NCBI RefSeq assembly: GCF_033115175.1
Contig: NC_084840.1
Span: forward strand, 75,469,179-75,533,178
Source of the DNA: Lepus europaeus
Lineage: Eukaryota; Chordata; Mammalia; Lagomorpha; Leporidae
Direction of reading: 5' to 3'
DNA length: 64,000 nucleotides
Below the pieces are notes generated by a model. That model ran no database searches, was not told the origin of the DNA, and saw only the letters and a list, made by a program, of their open reading frames with translations. Position 1 is the first letter of the stretch; each line of letters begins with the position of its first letter. The translations under genes were made by a program, and so were the position numbers. This document shows positions 45,430 through 56,733 of the stretch, piece after piece.

Positions 45430-45746
45430 GGAGCCGGCACTGTGGTGTAGAGGGTAAAACCACTGCCTGCAGTGCCAGCATCCCATATGGTGCCCCTTTG
45501 AGTCCCAGCTGCTTCACTTCCAATCCAGCTCCCTTCTAATGCACCTAGGAAAGCAGTGGAAGATGGTCCAAGTGCTTGAGCCCCTGCACCCTCATGGGAG
45601 ACCCAGATGAAGGTCCTGGCTCCTGGCTTGATTAGCCCATCTACATTGTGGCCATTTGGGGAGTTATCCAGCAGATGGAGCACTCTCTCTCTCTCTCTTC
45701 CTCTCTTTGTAACTCTGCCTTTCAAATAAGTAAGCACATCTTTAAA
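45430..45746 (+). mobile_element. CSINE with target-site duplication
   Basis: Flanked by AAAATCAACTCAG (45417-45429 and about 45747-45759). A second SINE starts immediately after the right repeat. Confidence 0.94.
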
Positions 45747-45759
45747 AAAATCAACTCAG

Positions 45760-45957
45760 CCGGCATTGTGGAATTGCAGGTTAATCCACCACATGCGATG
45801 CTGGCATCCCATATGGGCACAGGTTCTAGTCCTGGCTGCTCCACTTCTGATCTAGCTCCCTGCTAATATGCCTGGTAGGGCATCAGAGGATGGCACAAGT
45901 TCTCAGGCCCCCATACCCACCTGGGAGACTTGGAAGAAGCTCCTGGCTCCAGGCTTC
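45760..45957 (+). mobile_element. CSINE, cut by inverted duplication 2
   Basis: The head and body are normal, but the copy stops at CTCCAGGCTTC where the inverted arm begins at about 45,958. Confidence 0.88.
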
Positions 45958-46327
45958 AGACTGTCTGGATTAATTTTATCCCTCTCATAAAACATTCTTC
46001 CATTTGTCCACAAGGTAACAGCACAAGCACATCCAGTAAAGTAGCAAAAACAGTTTCTGGGTATTTGGTCTGAAATCAAACACTAATGATAATTGCTTGG
46101 TTGTTCATTTTGATACATTATTTGCATAAAAATTATTCATTAGATTGCTTTCTGACAAAAGTACTTTATATTCATTGTAAAATTGGCATAAAGGAGAAAA
46201 AAATACAAATCACCTAGGGGACACTACTCAGGTATAGCCAAGATTAAAAATCTGATGTTTATGTTTCTAGACATGTGGTAGAAAATATACATTTTTTAAA
46301 ACAAAATTTGTCCTTCATATGTAATTG
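45958..46327 (-). repeat. Inverted duplication 2, left arm
   Basis: Reverse complement of 48,314-48,675 at about 97% identity by eye, including ACATGTGGTAGAAAATATAC and AAGCACATCCAGTAAAGTAG. The spacer is about 2.0 kb and full of CSINEs. Confidence 0.88.
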
Positions 46328-46329
46328 GT

Positions 46330-46489
46330 TTTTGTCATCCATGTGGGAGACCTGGATTGAGGGCTTGGCTCCTGGCTTAGGCTTGGCCAAGTACTGTTTC
46401 AGGTATTTAGGAAGTGAACCAATAGATGGGAGCTCTCTATCTGCCTTTCTTTCTCTGTCTCTCTGTTTCTCAAATCTAATTTAAAAAAA
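46330..46489 (+). mobile_element. Truncated old CSINE
   Basis: Starts at CATGTGGGAGACCTGGATTG, the same truncation as the element at 30,128. It is followed by the same flanking segment. Confidence 0.72.
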
Positions 46490-46618
46490 TTTTTAATAGT
46501 AATTGCATAACTGTAATATTTTTCTTAGTATATTTTGTATATGGAAAAATATCATATGGACAATTAAAACAGCCCAATTAACTAATTTAAATCAATTACA
46601 CAAGTTAAATGAATCCAC

Positions 46619-46940
46619 TTGGGGACAGCACTCTGGTGTAGTGGGTGAAGCCCCATCCTGCAATGCCAGCATCCCATAAGGGCTCTGGTTCAAGTCCCAT
46701 CTACTCCACTTCCAATCTAGCTCTTTTCTATGACCAGAGAAAGTAGTGGAAGATGGCTCAAGTCCTGGGCTCCTGCAACCACATGAGAGACCTGGAAGAA
46801 GCTCCTGGCTCCTGGCTTCAGATCAGCCCATCTTGGGCCATTGCAACCCTTTGGGGAGTGAACCAGTGGATGGAAGACCTCTCTCTATCTGCTTCTGCCT
46901 CTCTGAAAATCTGCCTGTCATATAAATAAATCTTTAAAAT
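46619..46940 (+). mobile_element. CSINE with target-site duplication
   Basis: Flanked by AAATGAATCCAC (46607-46618 and 46941-46952). Confidence 0.94.
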
Positions 46941-46987
46941 AAATGAATCCACAGGATGAGAAACCACATACTCTTTAAAAATCAAGG

Positions 46988-47322
46988 CAAGTGTCTGTGC
47001 TGTGGCACAGCAGGTAAAGCTGTCACCTGTGATGTCAGCATTCCATATGGGTACCTTTTCAGGGCCCAACTGTTCCACTTCTAATCCAGCTCCCTGCTTA
47101 TGGCCTGGGAAAAGCATCAGAAGATGGCCCAAGTGCTGAGGCCCCTGCCACTCACATGGAAAACCCAGGTGGAGTTCCAGGCTCCTGGCTTCATCCTGGC
47201 CCCGCCCTGGCCATTGCAGCCATTTGGGGAGTAAACCAGCAAATGGAAGACCTCTTTCTGTTCGTCTCTCCCTCTCTCTAACCCTGAATTTCAAATAAAT
47301 AAATAAATCTTTAAAATGAATA
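46988..47322 (+). mobile_element. CSINE
   Basis: A full copy runs from TGTCTGTGCTGTGGCACAGC to AAATAAATAAATCTTTAAAA. Confidence 0.88.
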
Positions 47323-47332
47323 AACAAACTGG

Positions 47333-47632
47333 GGCCGGCGCCGTGGCTCACTTGGCTAATCCTCCACCTGCGGCACCAGCATCCCATATGGGCGCCGGGT
47401 TCTAGTCCTGGTTGCTCCTCTTCCAGTCCAGCTCTCTGCTGTGGCCTGGGTGGGCAGTGGAGGATGGCCCCTGAACCCATGTGGGAGACCAGGAAGAAGC
47501 ACCTGGTTCCTGGCTTTGGATCAGCGCAGCGCCAGCCATAGCAGCCATTTGTGGGGTAAACCAACGGAAGGAAGACCTTTCTCCCTGTCTCTCTCTCTTA
47601 CTTTCTCTATCTGTCAAAAAAAAAAAAAATGA
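47333..47632 (+). mobile_element. CSINE
   Basis: A full copy runs from GGGGCCGGCGCCGTGGCTCA to a CTATCTGTCAAAAAAAAA tail. It directly follows the previous element. Confidence 0.92.
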
Positions 47633-47644
47633 AAAAACAAATCA

Positions 47645-47905
47645 AAATCAGGGCAAGCATTTTGCACAGCAGTTAAGATTGCTTGGGACACCCAGGCCCT
47701 TTACTGGAGGCTCTGGATTACATTCTTGCCTCTGATTGCAATTGCAGTTCCCTGCTAATATACACCCTGCAAAGCAGCAGAGAGTTCCCAGCTCCAAGCT
47801 TCAGTGGCCCAGCCCTGGCCACTGTGAATATTTTGGGGAATAAACCAGTGAATGGGAGATCTCTTTCTGTCTCTTAAATAAATAAATAAGTAACTAATTT
47901 TTAAA
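47645..47905 (+). mobile_element. Old CSINE
   Basis: A diverged copy runs from GGGCAAGCATTTTGCACAGC to TAAATAAATAAATAAGTAAC. Confidence 0.75.
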
Positions 47906-47991
47906 ATCACCAAATCAAATAATTCAGCAATACTGGTGGAAAGTCTCAAGATAAATCTGGTCTGAAAGTATAGATTAGAAAACAATCATGG

Positions 47992-48313
47992 GGCTGACAC
48001 TGTGGCGTAGCAGGTAAAGCTGCCACCTGCAGTGCCGGCATCCAATATGGGCACCGGTTTGAGTCCCAGCTGCTCCACTTCTGATCCAGCTCTCTGCTAT
48101 GTCCTGGAAAAGCAGTGGAAGATAGCCCAAATAATTGGGCCCCTGCACCTACACAGGAAACCCAGAAGAATATCCTGGCTTCCTATTGTGATAGCTCCAT
48201 CTGTTGCAGACATTTGGAGAGTGAACCAGCAGATGGATGACCTCTCCCTCTGTCTCTGTCTCTTTCTCTCTTTAACTCTGCTTTTCAAATACATAAATAA
48301 ATCTTTAAAAAAA
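47992..48313 (+). mobile_element. CSINE
   Basis: A full copy runs from GGGGCTGACACTGTGGCGTA to ACATAAATAAATCTTTAAAA. Flanks share AAACAATCA/AAACAATTA. Confidence 0.92.
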
Positions 48314-48675
48314 CAATTACATAGGAAGGACAAATTTTGTTTTAAAAATGTATATTTTCTACCACATGTCTAGAAACATAAACATCAGATTTTTAATCTT
48401 GGCTATACCTGAGTAGTGTCCCCTAGGTGATTTGTATTTTTTTCTCCTTTATGCCAATTTTTACAATGAATACATAGTACTTTTGTCAGAAAACAATCTA
48501 ATGAATAATTTTTATGCAAATAACATTTCAAAATGAACAATCATCATTAGTGTTTGATTTCAGACCAAATACCCAGAAACTGTTTTTGCTACTTTACTGG
48601 ATGTGCTTGTGCTGTTACCTTGTGGACAAATGGAAGAATGTTTTATGAGAGGGATAAAATTAATCCAGACAGTCT
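48314..48675 (+). repeat. Inverted duplication 2, right arm
   Basis: Counterpart of 45,958-46,327. It continues rightward into sequence not present at the left arm and is collinear with copy 1 at 30 kb, so this is the likely source. Confidence 0.88.
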
Positions 48676-48801
48676 TCAAATTCATAGATGTTATTTATAA
48701 CATTATTAAAAATATCAAATTCATGATAGACAGCTGTTTGACACTGTTACAGACAACAGTGTAGTTTGACACTGTTCAGATATCCTGATATTTTCAAGTC
48801 C

Positions 48802-49125
48802 CCTTTCAAAAGATATTTATCTATTTGAAAGGCAGAGTTACAAAGGGAGAGATAGAGGTTTTCCATCTGACTGGTTCACTCTCCAAATGGCCATAAATAG
48901 CCAGGTCTGGGTCAGACTGAAGCCAAGCACCTGGAACTCCTCCTGGGGTCACCACATGGATAGCCGAGACCCAGAGAGTTGGGACATCTTCCATTGCTTT
49001 CTTTGGCATATTAGCAGGGAGCTAGATTAGAAGTGAATCAGTTGAGGCCTGAACTGGGGCTCATATTGGATGCTGGTATCCCTGGCAATGGCTTAACTCA
49101 ATGTGCTACAATGCCAGCCCCTCAA
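48802..49125 (-). mobile_element. CSINE
   Basis: A reverse copy runs from AAAGATATTTATCTATTTGA to GTGCTACAATGCCAGCCCC. Confidence 0.88.
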
Positions 49126-50041
49126 GTTCTTTTACTTTTTACAAACAAGACCCAACTATATGTTGCCTACAAAAAACATACCTGATTGGTAGAGACACTC
49201 AGACTGAAAGTGCAGGGATGAAAAAAAATATATTCCACACAAAACCAAACCAAGAGTGAGTGGCAGTGGCTTTCCTCATTATCAGGTAAAACAGACTTTA
49301 AGCCAGAAACTGTAAAAAGAGACAAAAAAGGTCATTATATGATAATAAAAATACCAACTCACCCAGAGGATCTAACAATTATAAATATATATGCATCCAA
49401 CTCCAGGTCACTCATATAAATAAGGCAAATGTTTTACATCTAAAAATGGAAACAGTCTCCAAAACAATAATACTTGGTGACATGGAACACCCACTGCCAT
49501 TGATGGACAGATCATCTAGACAGAAAACCAGCAAATAAACATTAAACTACACTGCAGACCAAGTGGACCTAACAAACATTTACAGAACCTTTCATCTAAC
49601 AGTTCCAGAGTACACATTCTTCTCACCAGCACATAGGACAATTTCCAAGATATGTTAGACTACAAAACAACAACAAACTTCAACAGAGTTTTAAAAATTG
49701 AAGTCATTTCATGTATGTTTTCTGATAACAATCAAATTAAAATCAGAAATCAGGAACTGTGAGAGTTGTCCAAGTGGATGGAAATTAGGCAACATGCTCA
49801 TGAATGTCCCATGGGCCAATGAAGAAATTAAAAGGGAAATTTTAAAATGTCTTGAACTGAATATGGAAAGACAGCATACCAAAACTTATGGGATACAGTA
49901 AAAGCAGTACTGAGAGGAAAGTTTGTAACTACCTACATCAAAAAAGTAAAAAGATTTCAAAGAAATAGCCTAATCATGCAACTCAAGTAACTAGAAACCC
50001 AAAACCCAACCAAGCTGACAATTAGCAAACGCAAAGAAATA

Positions 50042-50375
50042 GGGGTCGGCACTGTGGCACAGTGGGTTAACACCCTGGCCTGAAGCGCCCGCATCCCATA
50101 TGGGTGCCGGTTCTAGTCCCGGCTGCTCCACTTCCCATCCAGCTCTCTGCAATGGCCTAAGAAAGCAGTAGAAGATGGCCCAAGCCCTTGGGCCCCTGCA
50201 CCCGCTTGGGAGACCTGGAAGAAGCTCCTGGCTTCGGATCAGCACAGCTCCACCCATTGCGGCCAATTGGGGAGTGAACCATTGGATGGAAGACCTCTCT
50301 CTCTCTGTCTCTCCTTCTCTCTTTGTGTAACTCTGACTTTCAAATAAAAAAAAAATAAATCTTTAAAAAAAAATA
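50042..50375 (+). mobile_element. CSINE
   Basis: A full copy runs from GGGGTCGGCACTGTGGCACA to AAATAAATCTTTAAAAAAAA. Confidence 0.92.
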
Positions 50376-50398
50376 GGTAAGGAAATAACAAAGAGCAG

Positions 50399-50727
50399 AG
50401 GGGTCAGCACTGTGGTGCAGCAGATTAAAGCCCTGGCCTGCAGTGCCAGCATCCCATATGAGCGCCGTTTCTAGTCCTGGCTGCTCCTCTTCCAATCCAG
50501 CTCTCTGCTATGGCCTGGGATTGCAGTACAAGATGGCCCAAGCCCTGGGGCCCCTTCACCCATGTGGGAGACCTGGAAGAAACTCTTGGCTCCTGGCTTC
50601 AGATTTGCACAGCTCCAGCCGTTGCGGCCATCTGAGGAGTGAACCAGCGGATGGAAGACCTTCCTCTCTGTGTCTGTCTCTACGTCTCTGTAACTTTTTC
50701 AAATAAATAAAATAAATCTTAAAAAAG
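50399..50727 (+). mobile_element. CSINE
   Basis: A full copy runs from GGGGTCAGCACTGTGGTGCA to AAATAAATCTTAAAAAA. Short repeat GAGCAGA on both sides. Confidence 0.92.
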
Positions 50728-50849
50728 GAGCAGAAAAAACCAAAATGGAGACAAAACTAAACTGAAACTCGGTGAAACACAAATTTGGCTCTTGGAAAGA
50801 TATGCAAAATTGACAAAGCTTTAGCTACGCACACACACAAAAAAGACTC

Positions 50850-52580
50850 AGAGTAAAGGTTGCATAGTGCAGAGAGCTGGTTGAAAGCAGTGACTCCATT
50901 TCTCCATTTTGTTTGCCGTTTCTCTTCTCCTAAGTCACTTGATTACATAGCTTGTCCCAGAAGAACAGTTTAAAAATGGTAGAAGTGTCAAAGAATACTC
51001 TGGAACTTGTTTGCTAAGCATAGTTAGCATCCACTTTATGTCTCTAGCAGACATTGGTTCTGCGGTTCCTGAGCAGTGGGAGGAGAGGTAGCCCGTGGGC
51101 GTCGTGGAGCTCGCAGAACCAGAGGAGCAGAAGTGCCTGGCCCTGAGGGAGATTTTGAGCAGTTTCTGCTCCCAGTCACCGCCGCCAGGCGGGCAAACAG
51201 TGCGAGACAGGCGAAAAGCGCGAGTTGGGCGAATAGCACAAGGCAGATGAATAGCGCGAGGCAGGAAGTTATCCCGCGAGGTGGAAGGATATCGTGCGAG
51301 TGATGCGCTGTGCTGGTGTGGACTCAGGGCCAGCTCTGGGGGATGGGACTGTAAGCTCGTTCCCATAAAAACACAGATAAGGCTCGGCAAGAGAGCACCC
51401 CGAACAATCCTATGAACCCCAACGGCGGAGTTGAGAGCAGGGTGGCCACGAGGGGCAAGAAGGCCGAGCAGAAGGCCCCGGGGATGGCGAAGATGGCAGA
51501 GATGCTAGTGGACCTGGGCGGGCACACAGAGGCAGAGGGAGACCGCAGCTAGTCATGCTGAAGCGAGATCGCTGGATTAGATCCAGGAGATTCTGGGAAG
51601 TGATCGAGGTTGGTTGACACCGTGGAGAAGCTGAGACAAGAGGGCTTCTTGTTTTGTTTTTTCTTCCACCTGTACTCTGTTCTCAATGCTACGTTGCTTC
51701 TATGGGCCATGGTTAATAGCCTCAATACGAGTTTTTGATTGGTAAATGTTTCGGTTTGGAGAAGTAGCTTTTATTTGAAAAATACTGTCCCATACAGGAT
51801 GGTAAACGTTGGAACAGTCACAGCTGTTCCCGGGCTTTGGTTGTTATTTTAAAGCTTGAGATGTTTTGCTCACTCTTGCCGGACCTGATAGCTCCCTGGG
51901 ACTTTGTGTGGCACATGAGACTGCTGGTTGGCGTTCTTTGCTCTGGAGGTGCTTGATGGTGCTCTGCTATTTCCAGTAGATGACTGCACGCAGCAACTGC
52001 TGGAGGAGAGATCAGACGTCACCAGGGCAAGTGGCTGGGGAGATCTGGCTAGGAGTGATGAAGCAGGAAAAGGGCTGGATGATAGTGTTGTTTGTATTTT
52101 CAGACTCCAGTTTCTGTGTGAGATTAAAGGAGGAGAGATGTGTTTTGTTAAAAATGTTGTGTGGTACTGTATGTGATGTAACGTGTCAGGTGAGTTTGTT
52201 TGGACAACCTAATTCAGCTTTATTTGATGTGTAACCTAGACTAAGAGGTAAGAATTTGTATTCAGTACAAGTTGATGCAGTAACTCTGATGAGTTTCAGG
52301 GAATCCTGGGTATAAGATGAAAGATAAATGCAATCGCCCTAACTTAAGAGGCTGGGAAGGAAAGGGTGGAACAGTCTGCATTGGATCTGTAACTGGATAG
52401 GGAGGCGGCATCTTCAAGGTTTATATGATTTCCCACTATAAATTTATTTGAGTAGCAGACATGATAAATATTTGAGGTAAAAAACTTAACTGATTTTTTT
52501 TTAAAAAAACTTATGTGTTTCTAAAACTGTTAATAAAAATTTTCATTTTCTTGAAAAAATAATTAAAGGTGAAAAATAAG
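50850..52580. other. CpG-rich insertion of unknown origin inside the old L1
   Basis: About 1.7 kb with no similarity to L1 lies between collinear L1 blocks. The first third (51.05-51.56 kb) is rich in CpG and GC. The rest looks like a 3' UTR with AATAAA (in GTTAATAAAAATTTTC) near the right end, just before an A/T-rich junction. This suggests a processed copy of an mRNA inserted on the plus strand. Short frames exist, for example ATG at 51,411 giving MNPNGGVESRVATRGKKAEQ, but no protein was recognised. Confidence 0.45.
51191..51303. repeat. 18-20 bp tandem repeat, about six units
   Basis: Successive units are GGCGAAAAGCGCGAGTTG, GGCGAATAGCACAAGGCA and GATGAATAGCGCGAGGCA, with looser units on either side. 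Confidence 0.75.
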
Positions 52581-52735
52581 ACTGACTGTAACTGACACTA
52601 CAGAAATATGAAATATTATCGGGAATTATTAGCAACTAATATATGCCACCAAATTGGAAAGCTTAGAAGAAATGGATGAGTTCCTGGACACATACAGCCT
52701 AACAAGATTGAACCATGAAGAAATGGAAAACCTGG

Positions 52736-53225
52736 GGGGGGGTCTCTGCCCCACTCCAGGAGGGCCACTTTGTGTCCCTCATCTGCCCTGATCTCCCCAA
52801 GCTATGCCCCACTGTCACGCAGTGACTTGTTGCAAGATTCCCCAGTGATGAAACAATGAAGACCGGAAGCCGAGTTTTTACATGTTTCCTTTACTTGAAA
52901 GACTTGAAAAGTGGTTAAAGAATATGAAAAGAGATTCATGGGTTCCCAGTGAATCCCAGTTCGTATGTAGTGATTATTTTACATCAGAGTCTTGACACTG
53001 AATGGGGTATTCAGTATCTGAAACAGACTTCAATTCCAACAATGTTTTCTTTGCCTGAAGACAATGAGGGAAAAATCATTTAAAAAAACTCAGAAGAAAA
53101 AATTAAAAGATGAGAAGGAAGTATGCCTGAAAGTCAAACCAGAAGAATCATTTGCATCAAATATGATGAACAAAAATGTGGACACAGGTGTGCAGAATTG
53201 CTTGATTCATTTGCCTTGGACACAA
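52736..53225 (+). pseudogene. THAP5-like processed pseudogene, truncated
   Basis: From the relic ATG at 52804 the reading starts MPHCHAVTCCK, like the THAP zinc-finger start with its C2CH cysteines. Across frameshifts it continues with ERLEKWLKNMKRDSWVPS, CSDYFTSES, WGIQYLKQTSIPTMFSLPED and KKLKDEKEVC. These match the THAP domain and the following linker of THAP5, a DNA-binding protein, as I remember it. There are frameshifts and stops and no introns, and a 3' cut at a CSINE fragment at 53,226. It is a dead retrocopy. Confidence 0.75.
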
Positions 53226-53332
53226 TACCAGTTGTTGAGGCTATTTGGAGAGTGACCCAGCAGATGGAAGATCTCTCTATCCTCTCTCTCTCTGTAACTC
53301 TGACATTCAAATAAATAAATAAATCTTAATAA
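53226..53332 (+). mobile_element. CSINE tail fragment
   Basis: Only the tail is present, from CTATTTGGAGAGTGACCCAG to AAATAAATAAATCTTAATAA. It truncates the THAP5-like copy. Confidence 0.78.
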
Positions 53333-53379
53333 AAAACAGTGACTGACTATCATACATGGTAGTTAGGAAATGTAATAAC

Positions 53380-53712
53380 CGGCCGGCGCCGCAGCTCACT
53401 TGGCTAATCTCTGCCTGTGGCGCCGGCACCCCGGGTTCTAGTCCCAGTTGGGGTGCCAGATTCTGTCCCGGTTGCTCTTTTTCCAGTCCACGTCTCTGCT
53501 GTGGCCCAGAAAGGCAGTGGAGGATGGTCCAAGTGCTTGGGCCCTGCACCCGCATGGCAGACTAGGAGGAAGCACCTGGCTCCTGGCTTCAGATCGCCAC
53601 AGCATGCCAGCCGTAGCGGCCACTTGGGGGTGAACCAACAGAAAGGAAGACCTTTCTCTCTGTCTCTCTCTCACTGTCTAACTCTGCCTATCAAAAAAAA
53701 AAAAAAGAAAGA
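53380..53712 (+). mobile_element. CSINE with target-site duplication
   Basis: Flanked by AAATGTAATAAC (53368-53379 and 53713-53724). Confidence 0.95.
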
Positions 53713-53724
53713 AAATGTAATAAC

Positions 53725-54585
53725 TTCCTATATTTATAGTTGTAAGCCAAAAATCTTACAAAATAAGGTTTAAAATCGTTTAAAAATATATTTTCTAGAA
53801 ATCATATTTTGTCTATTTATTGATAAGTGTAGCTTTTAAAATGTCTGCCATGTCATTTTAAATTCCAGAGCAATAGAGTAATATTTAATATTATACATCC
53901 CTTATGTATAATTTGTATATAATTCATGAAAATTCATAAGCAAGAAATTATAGATGAGCATGATGATGATAGGGAGATGGTTTTTCTCTCAGGAAAGATA
54001 TGTGATGTTGATATAAATAAAAATACTGCTTATATGAACACAACTTAAGAAAAAGAAATGTAAACCAAACTTTGTTGTCACAACACAAATTTGACAAACA
54101 GATACCATTTTCCCTGAAAATTGACCATAGATATAATTATGTTGCTGGCTCTGGTATTGAGCAAATTCATTTCAGTCTGATCCTTAAGTTTTCCCATCTG
54201 TTAAATAAGAAATGCTTAGCTGTCTAAAAGGATGGTTTTGATAATTTAATAAGGTAACAAACATGTATTTAGTCCTTGAAAGTAGGAGGTACTCAGTAAA
54301 TATTTTCTCTGAATAGGAACTAATATACTGATTGCTTTCAAATGCGTGATGGTTTTTTAAACTATATTTCACTTGGTTTCTTTATGTTAATAAAATTAAT
54401 TGATATTATGTGAAAGTGTATTAGCTAGTTATAAAAAGATTAGAGGTATCTTTATTAGGTGATCATGGACAGAACAAATTTTTTAACATAGATTATATGT
54501 GGATAATTAGTAGAATGAACACGATGTTATTTTTAAGTGTTCCCATGTTACATTTTGCTAAAGCCAAGATACCATGGGAAAAAAA
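53725..54585. other. AT-rich unassigned sequence
   Basis: No gene or named repeat recognised. Confidence 0.4.
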
Positions 54586-54589
54586 AAAA

Positions 54590-55402
54590 AAGACCTAAGT
54601 GAATGATCTCTGTGAGTGAGATCCCAGTGGAAAGAACGGGGCCATCAAAGAAGGAGGTACCCTTCTCCGAAGGGAGGAGAGAACATCCACTTTGACTATG
54701 ACCCTATCGGAATAAGATCAAAGTCAGCGAACCCTAAAGGCTTCCATTGCCCTTGCAACTCATGACTAGAGCCCAGGGAGATTACTGACGCCATGAACAG
54801 GAGTGTCAAATTGTTAAGTCAGCAACAGGAGTCACTGTGTACTTACACCCCATGCGGGATCTGTCCCCAATGTGTCGTCTAAAGCCAAGTGATGCTACGA
54901 CTGGTACTGAAACAGTATTTTTATACTTTGCGTTTCTGTGTGGGCGCAGACTGATGAGGTCTTTGCTAAGTATAGACTGAAGTGATCTTCTGTATATAAA
55001 GAGAATTGGAAATGAAAAAAAAAAAAAACAACCTGGTGTTAAAATGGAAATGGCATAGAAAATTAATTATTTTGAAAAAAAATTATGTAGGATCTCTGTC
55101 TTTAATGTGCTGTACATTGCTATTTTATGCTATAATTAGTAATCCAATGGTAGTTTTTTCACTTGATGTTGCTATATGGGCAAAATGTTGAAATCTTTAC
55201 CTAATATATACTAAACTGATCTTCTGTATACAAAAAGAATTGAAAATGAATCTTTACACGAATGGAGGGGGAAAGGGAGCGGGAGGGGGGAGGGTTGCGG
55301 GCGGGAGGGAGGTTATGGGAGGGGGGAAGCCATTGTAACCCACAAGCTATACTTTGGAAATTTATATTCATTAAATAAAAGTTTAATTTAAAAAAAAAAT
55401 AA
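54590..55402 (+). mobile_element. Young rabbit L1, 3' end only (5'-truncated)
   Basis: Ends in GGAAATTTATATTCATTAAA with AATAAA and a poly(A). It contains the polypurine block of rabbit L1 3' UTRs at 55,265-55,328. A partial internal duplication is visible: the CTAAGTATAGACTGAAGTGA segment near 54,970 recurs as CTAATATATACTAAACTGAT near 55,205. No coding part remains. Confidence 0.85.
55265..55328 (+). other. G-rich polypurine tract, predicted G-quadruplex
   Basis: More than eight runs of three or more G occur in about 64 bases, for example GGGAGCGGGAGGGGGGAGGG, in the L1 3' UTR. Such tracts are characteristic of several mammalian L1 3' UTRs. Confidence 0.8.
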
Positions 55403-55687
55403 TTAATACAGATGAAAGTAACTGTAAGTCACAATAAAGTAGTGGTATGTTATTTCAACTCAGTTTTCAACAGTGTACATCATAATTTTCTGTTTATAGA
55501 TTCATCAGGAATGCATCTAGCCATTTCTTTAAATTTAATAAATTATTAGTATTTAAGGTAAAAAATAGAAAGCTTAAAGAAACCAATAAAGACAAAAAAC
55601 AAGTTGAATAATACTGAAAAGTCTCCCCAGAAGTAAAATCCAAGGTCAACATTTGTCGCTGAATTCTACCAGTTTTTAATTTATTTT

Positions 55688-55995
55688 TAAAAGATTTATT
55701 TATTTATTTGAAAGTCAGAGTTACAGAGAACGGGAGAGTCCGAGAGAGGGAAAGATCTTCCATCTGCTGGTTTACTCCATAGATGGCTGCAATAGCCAGG
55801 GTTTGGCCAGGCGGAAGCCAGGGCTCAGGAGCTTCTTCCAGATCTCCCATATGGGTAGCAGGGGCCCAAATACTTGATCCATCTTCTGCTGCTTTTCCCA
55901 GGCCATTAGCAGGGAGCTGGACTTGAACTGGCATTGTATAGGATGCCAGCATCACAGGTGGCAGCTTGATGCACCATACACAACACTGGCCCCTG
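55688..55995 (-). mobile_element. CSINE
   Basis: A reverse copy runs from AAAGATTTATTTATTTATTT to CATACACAACACTGGCCCC. Confidence 0.9.
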
Positions 55996-56649
55996 GTGTT
56001 GAATTCTAGAAAATTGTAAAGATCTAGCACCAGGTCTCCTGAAATTATTCCAGAAAAATGGGAGGTTTTATGAAGCCTCCAGCTTTGTCCTTTTGCTCAG
56101 GACTGCATAAAACCTGATCTCCAAATATACTACAAGTTCATGGTACTGGCATAAAAACAGATAAAACAAGGGAACAGAATAGAGAAGCCAGAAATAAACC
56201 CATGTATTTTCAACAAAGGTGACGGGAACATATATTGGAGAAAAGACACTCTCTTCAATAAATGGTTTCAGGAAAGCTGGATATGTATATGCAGAAGAAT
56301 GAAACCAAACAGACCCCTCATCTCTCACCATGCACAAAAATCAATTGAAATTGGATGAAATATTAAATGTGAGACCTAAAACTATAAAACTACTTAAAGA
56401 AGCATAGCGGAAACCTTCAAGATCTTGGTATTGGCAAAGATCATTTTGGATAAGACCCCAAAGCAGGAAGAGACAAATAGGATTACAACAAATTTAAAAC
56501 CTTTTACACAGCAAAGGAAAGAGCCAAAAGTGTCAAGAGATAATTTATTGAATGAGAATAAATAGCAAACTGTTCCTCCAAAAAGGGATTAAAATCCAGA
56601 ATAAAATAGAAACTCAAGCAATTCATCAGCAAAAACCTTAAATAATCCA

Positions 56650-56683
56650 CGTTATTTATTTATTTATTTTTTACAGGCAGAGT

Positions 56684-56733
<50 letters not shown>

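Larger units (their letters stand above)
46490..48700 (+). repeat. Unidentified dispersed segment, copy 2, split by five CSINEs
   Basis: Pieces matching 30.29-30.96 kb appear in order at 46,490-46,618, 46,941-46,987, 47,905-47,991 and 48,314-48,690. The gaps between them are exactly the inserted C-repeats. Confidence 0.65.

Noticed and set aside
49698-49901. 67-codon plus-strand frame with Lys-rich sequence
   Set aside because: It lies in decayed L1 ORF2 sequence and matches its surroundings, so it is not a separate gene.
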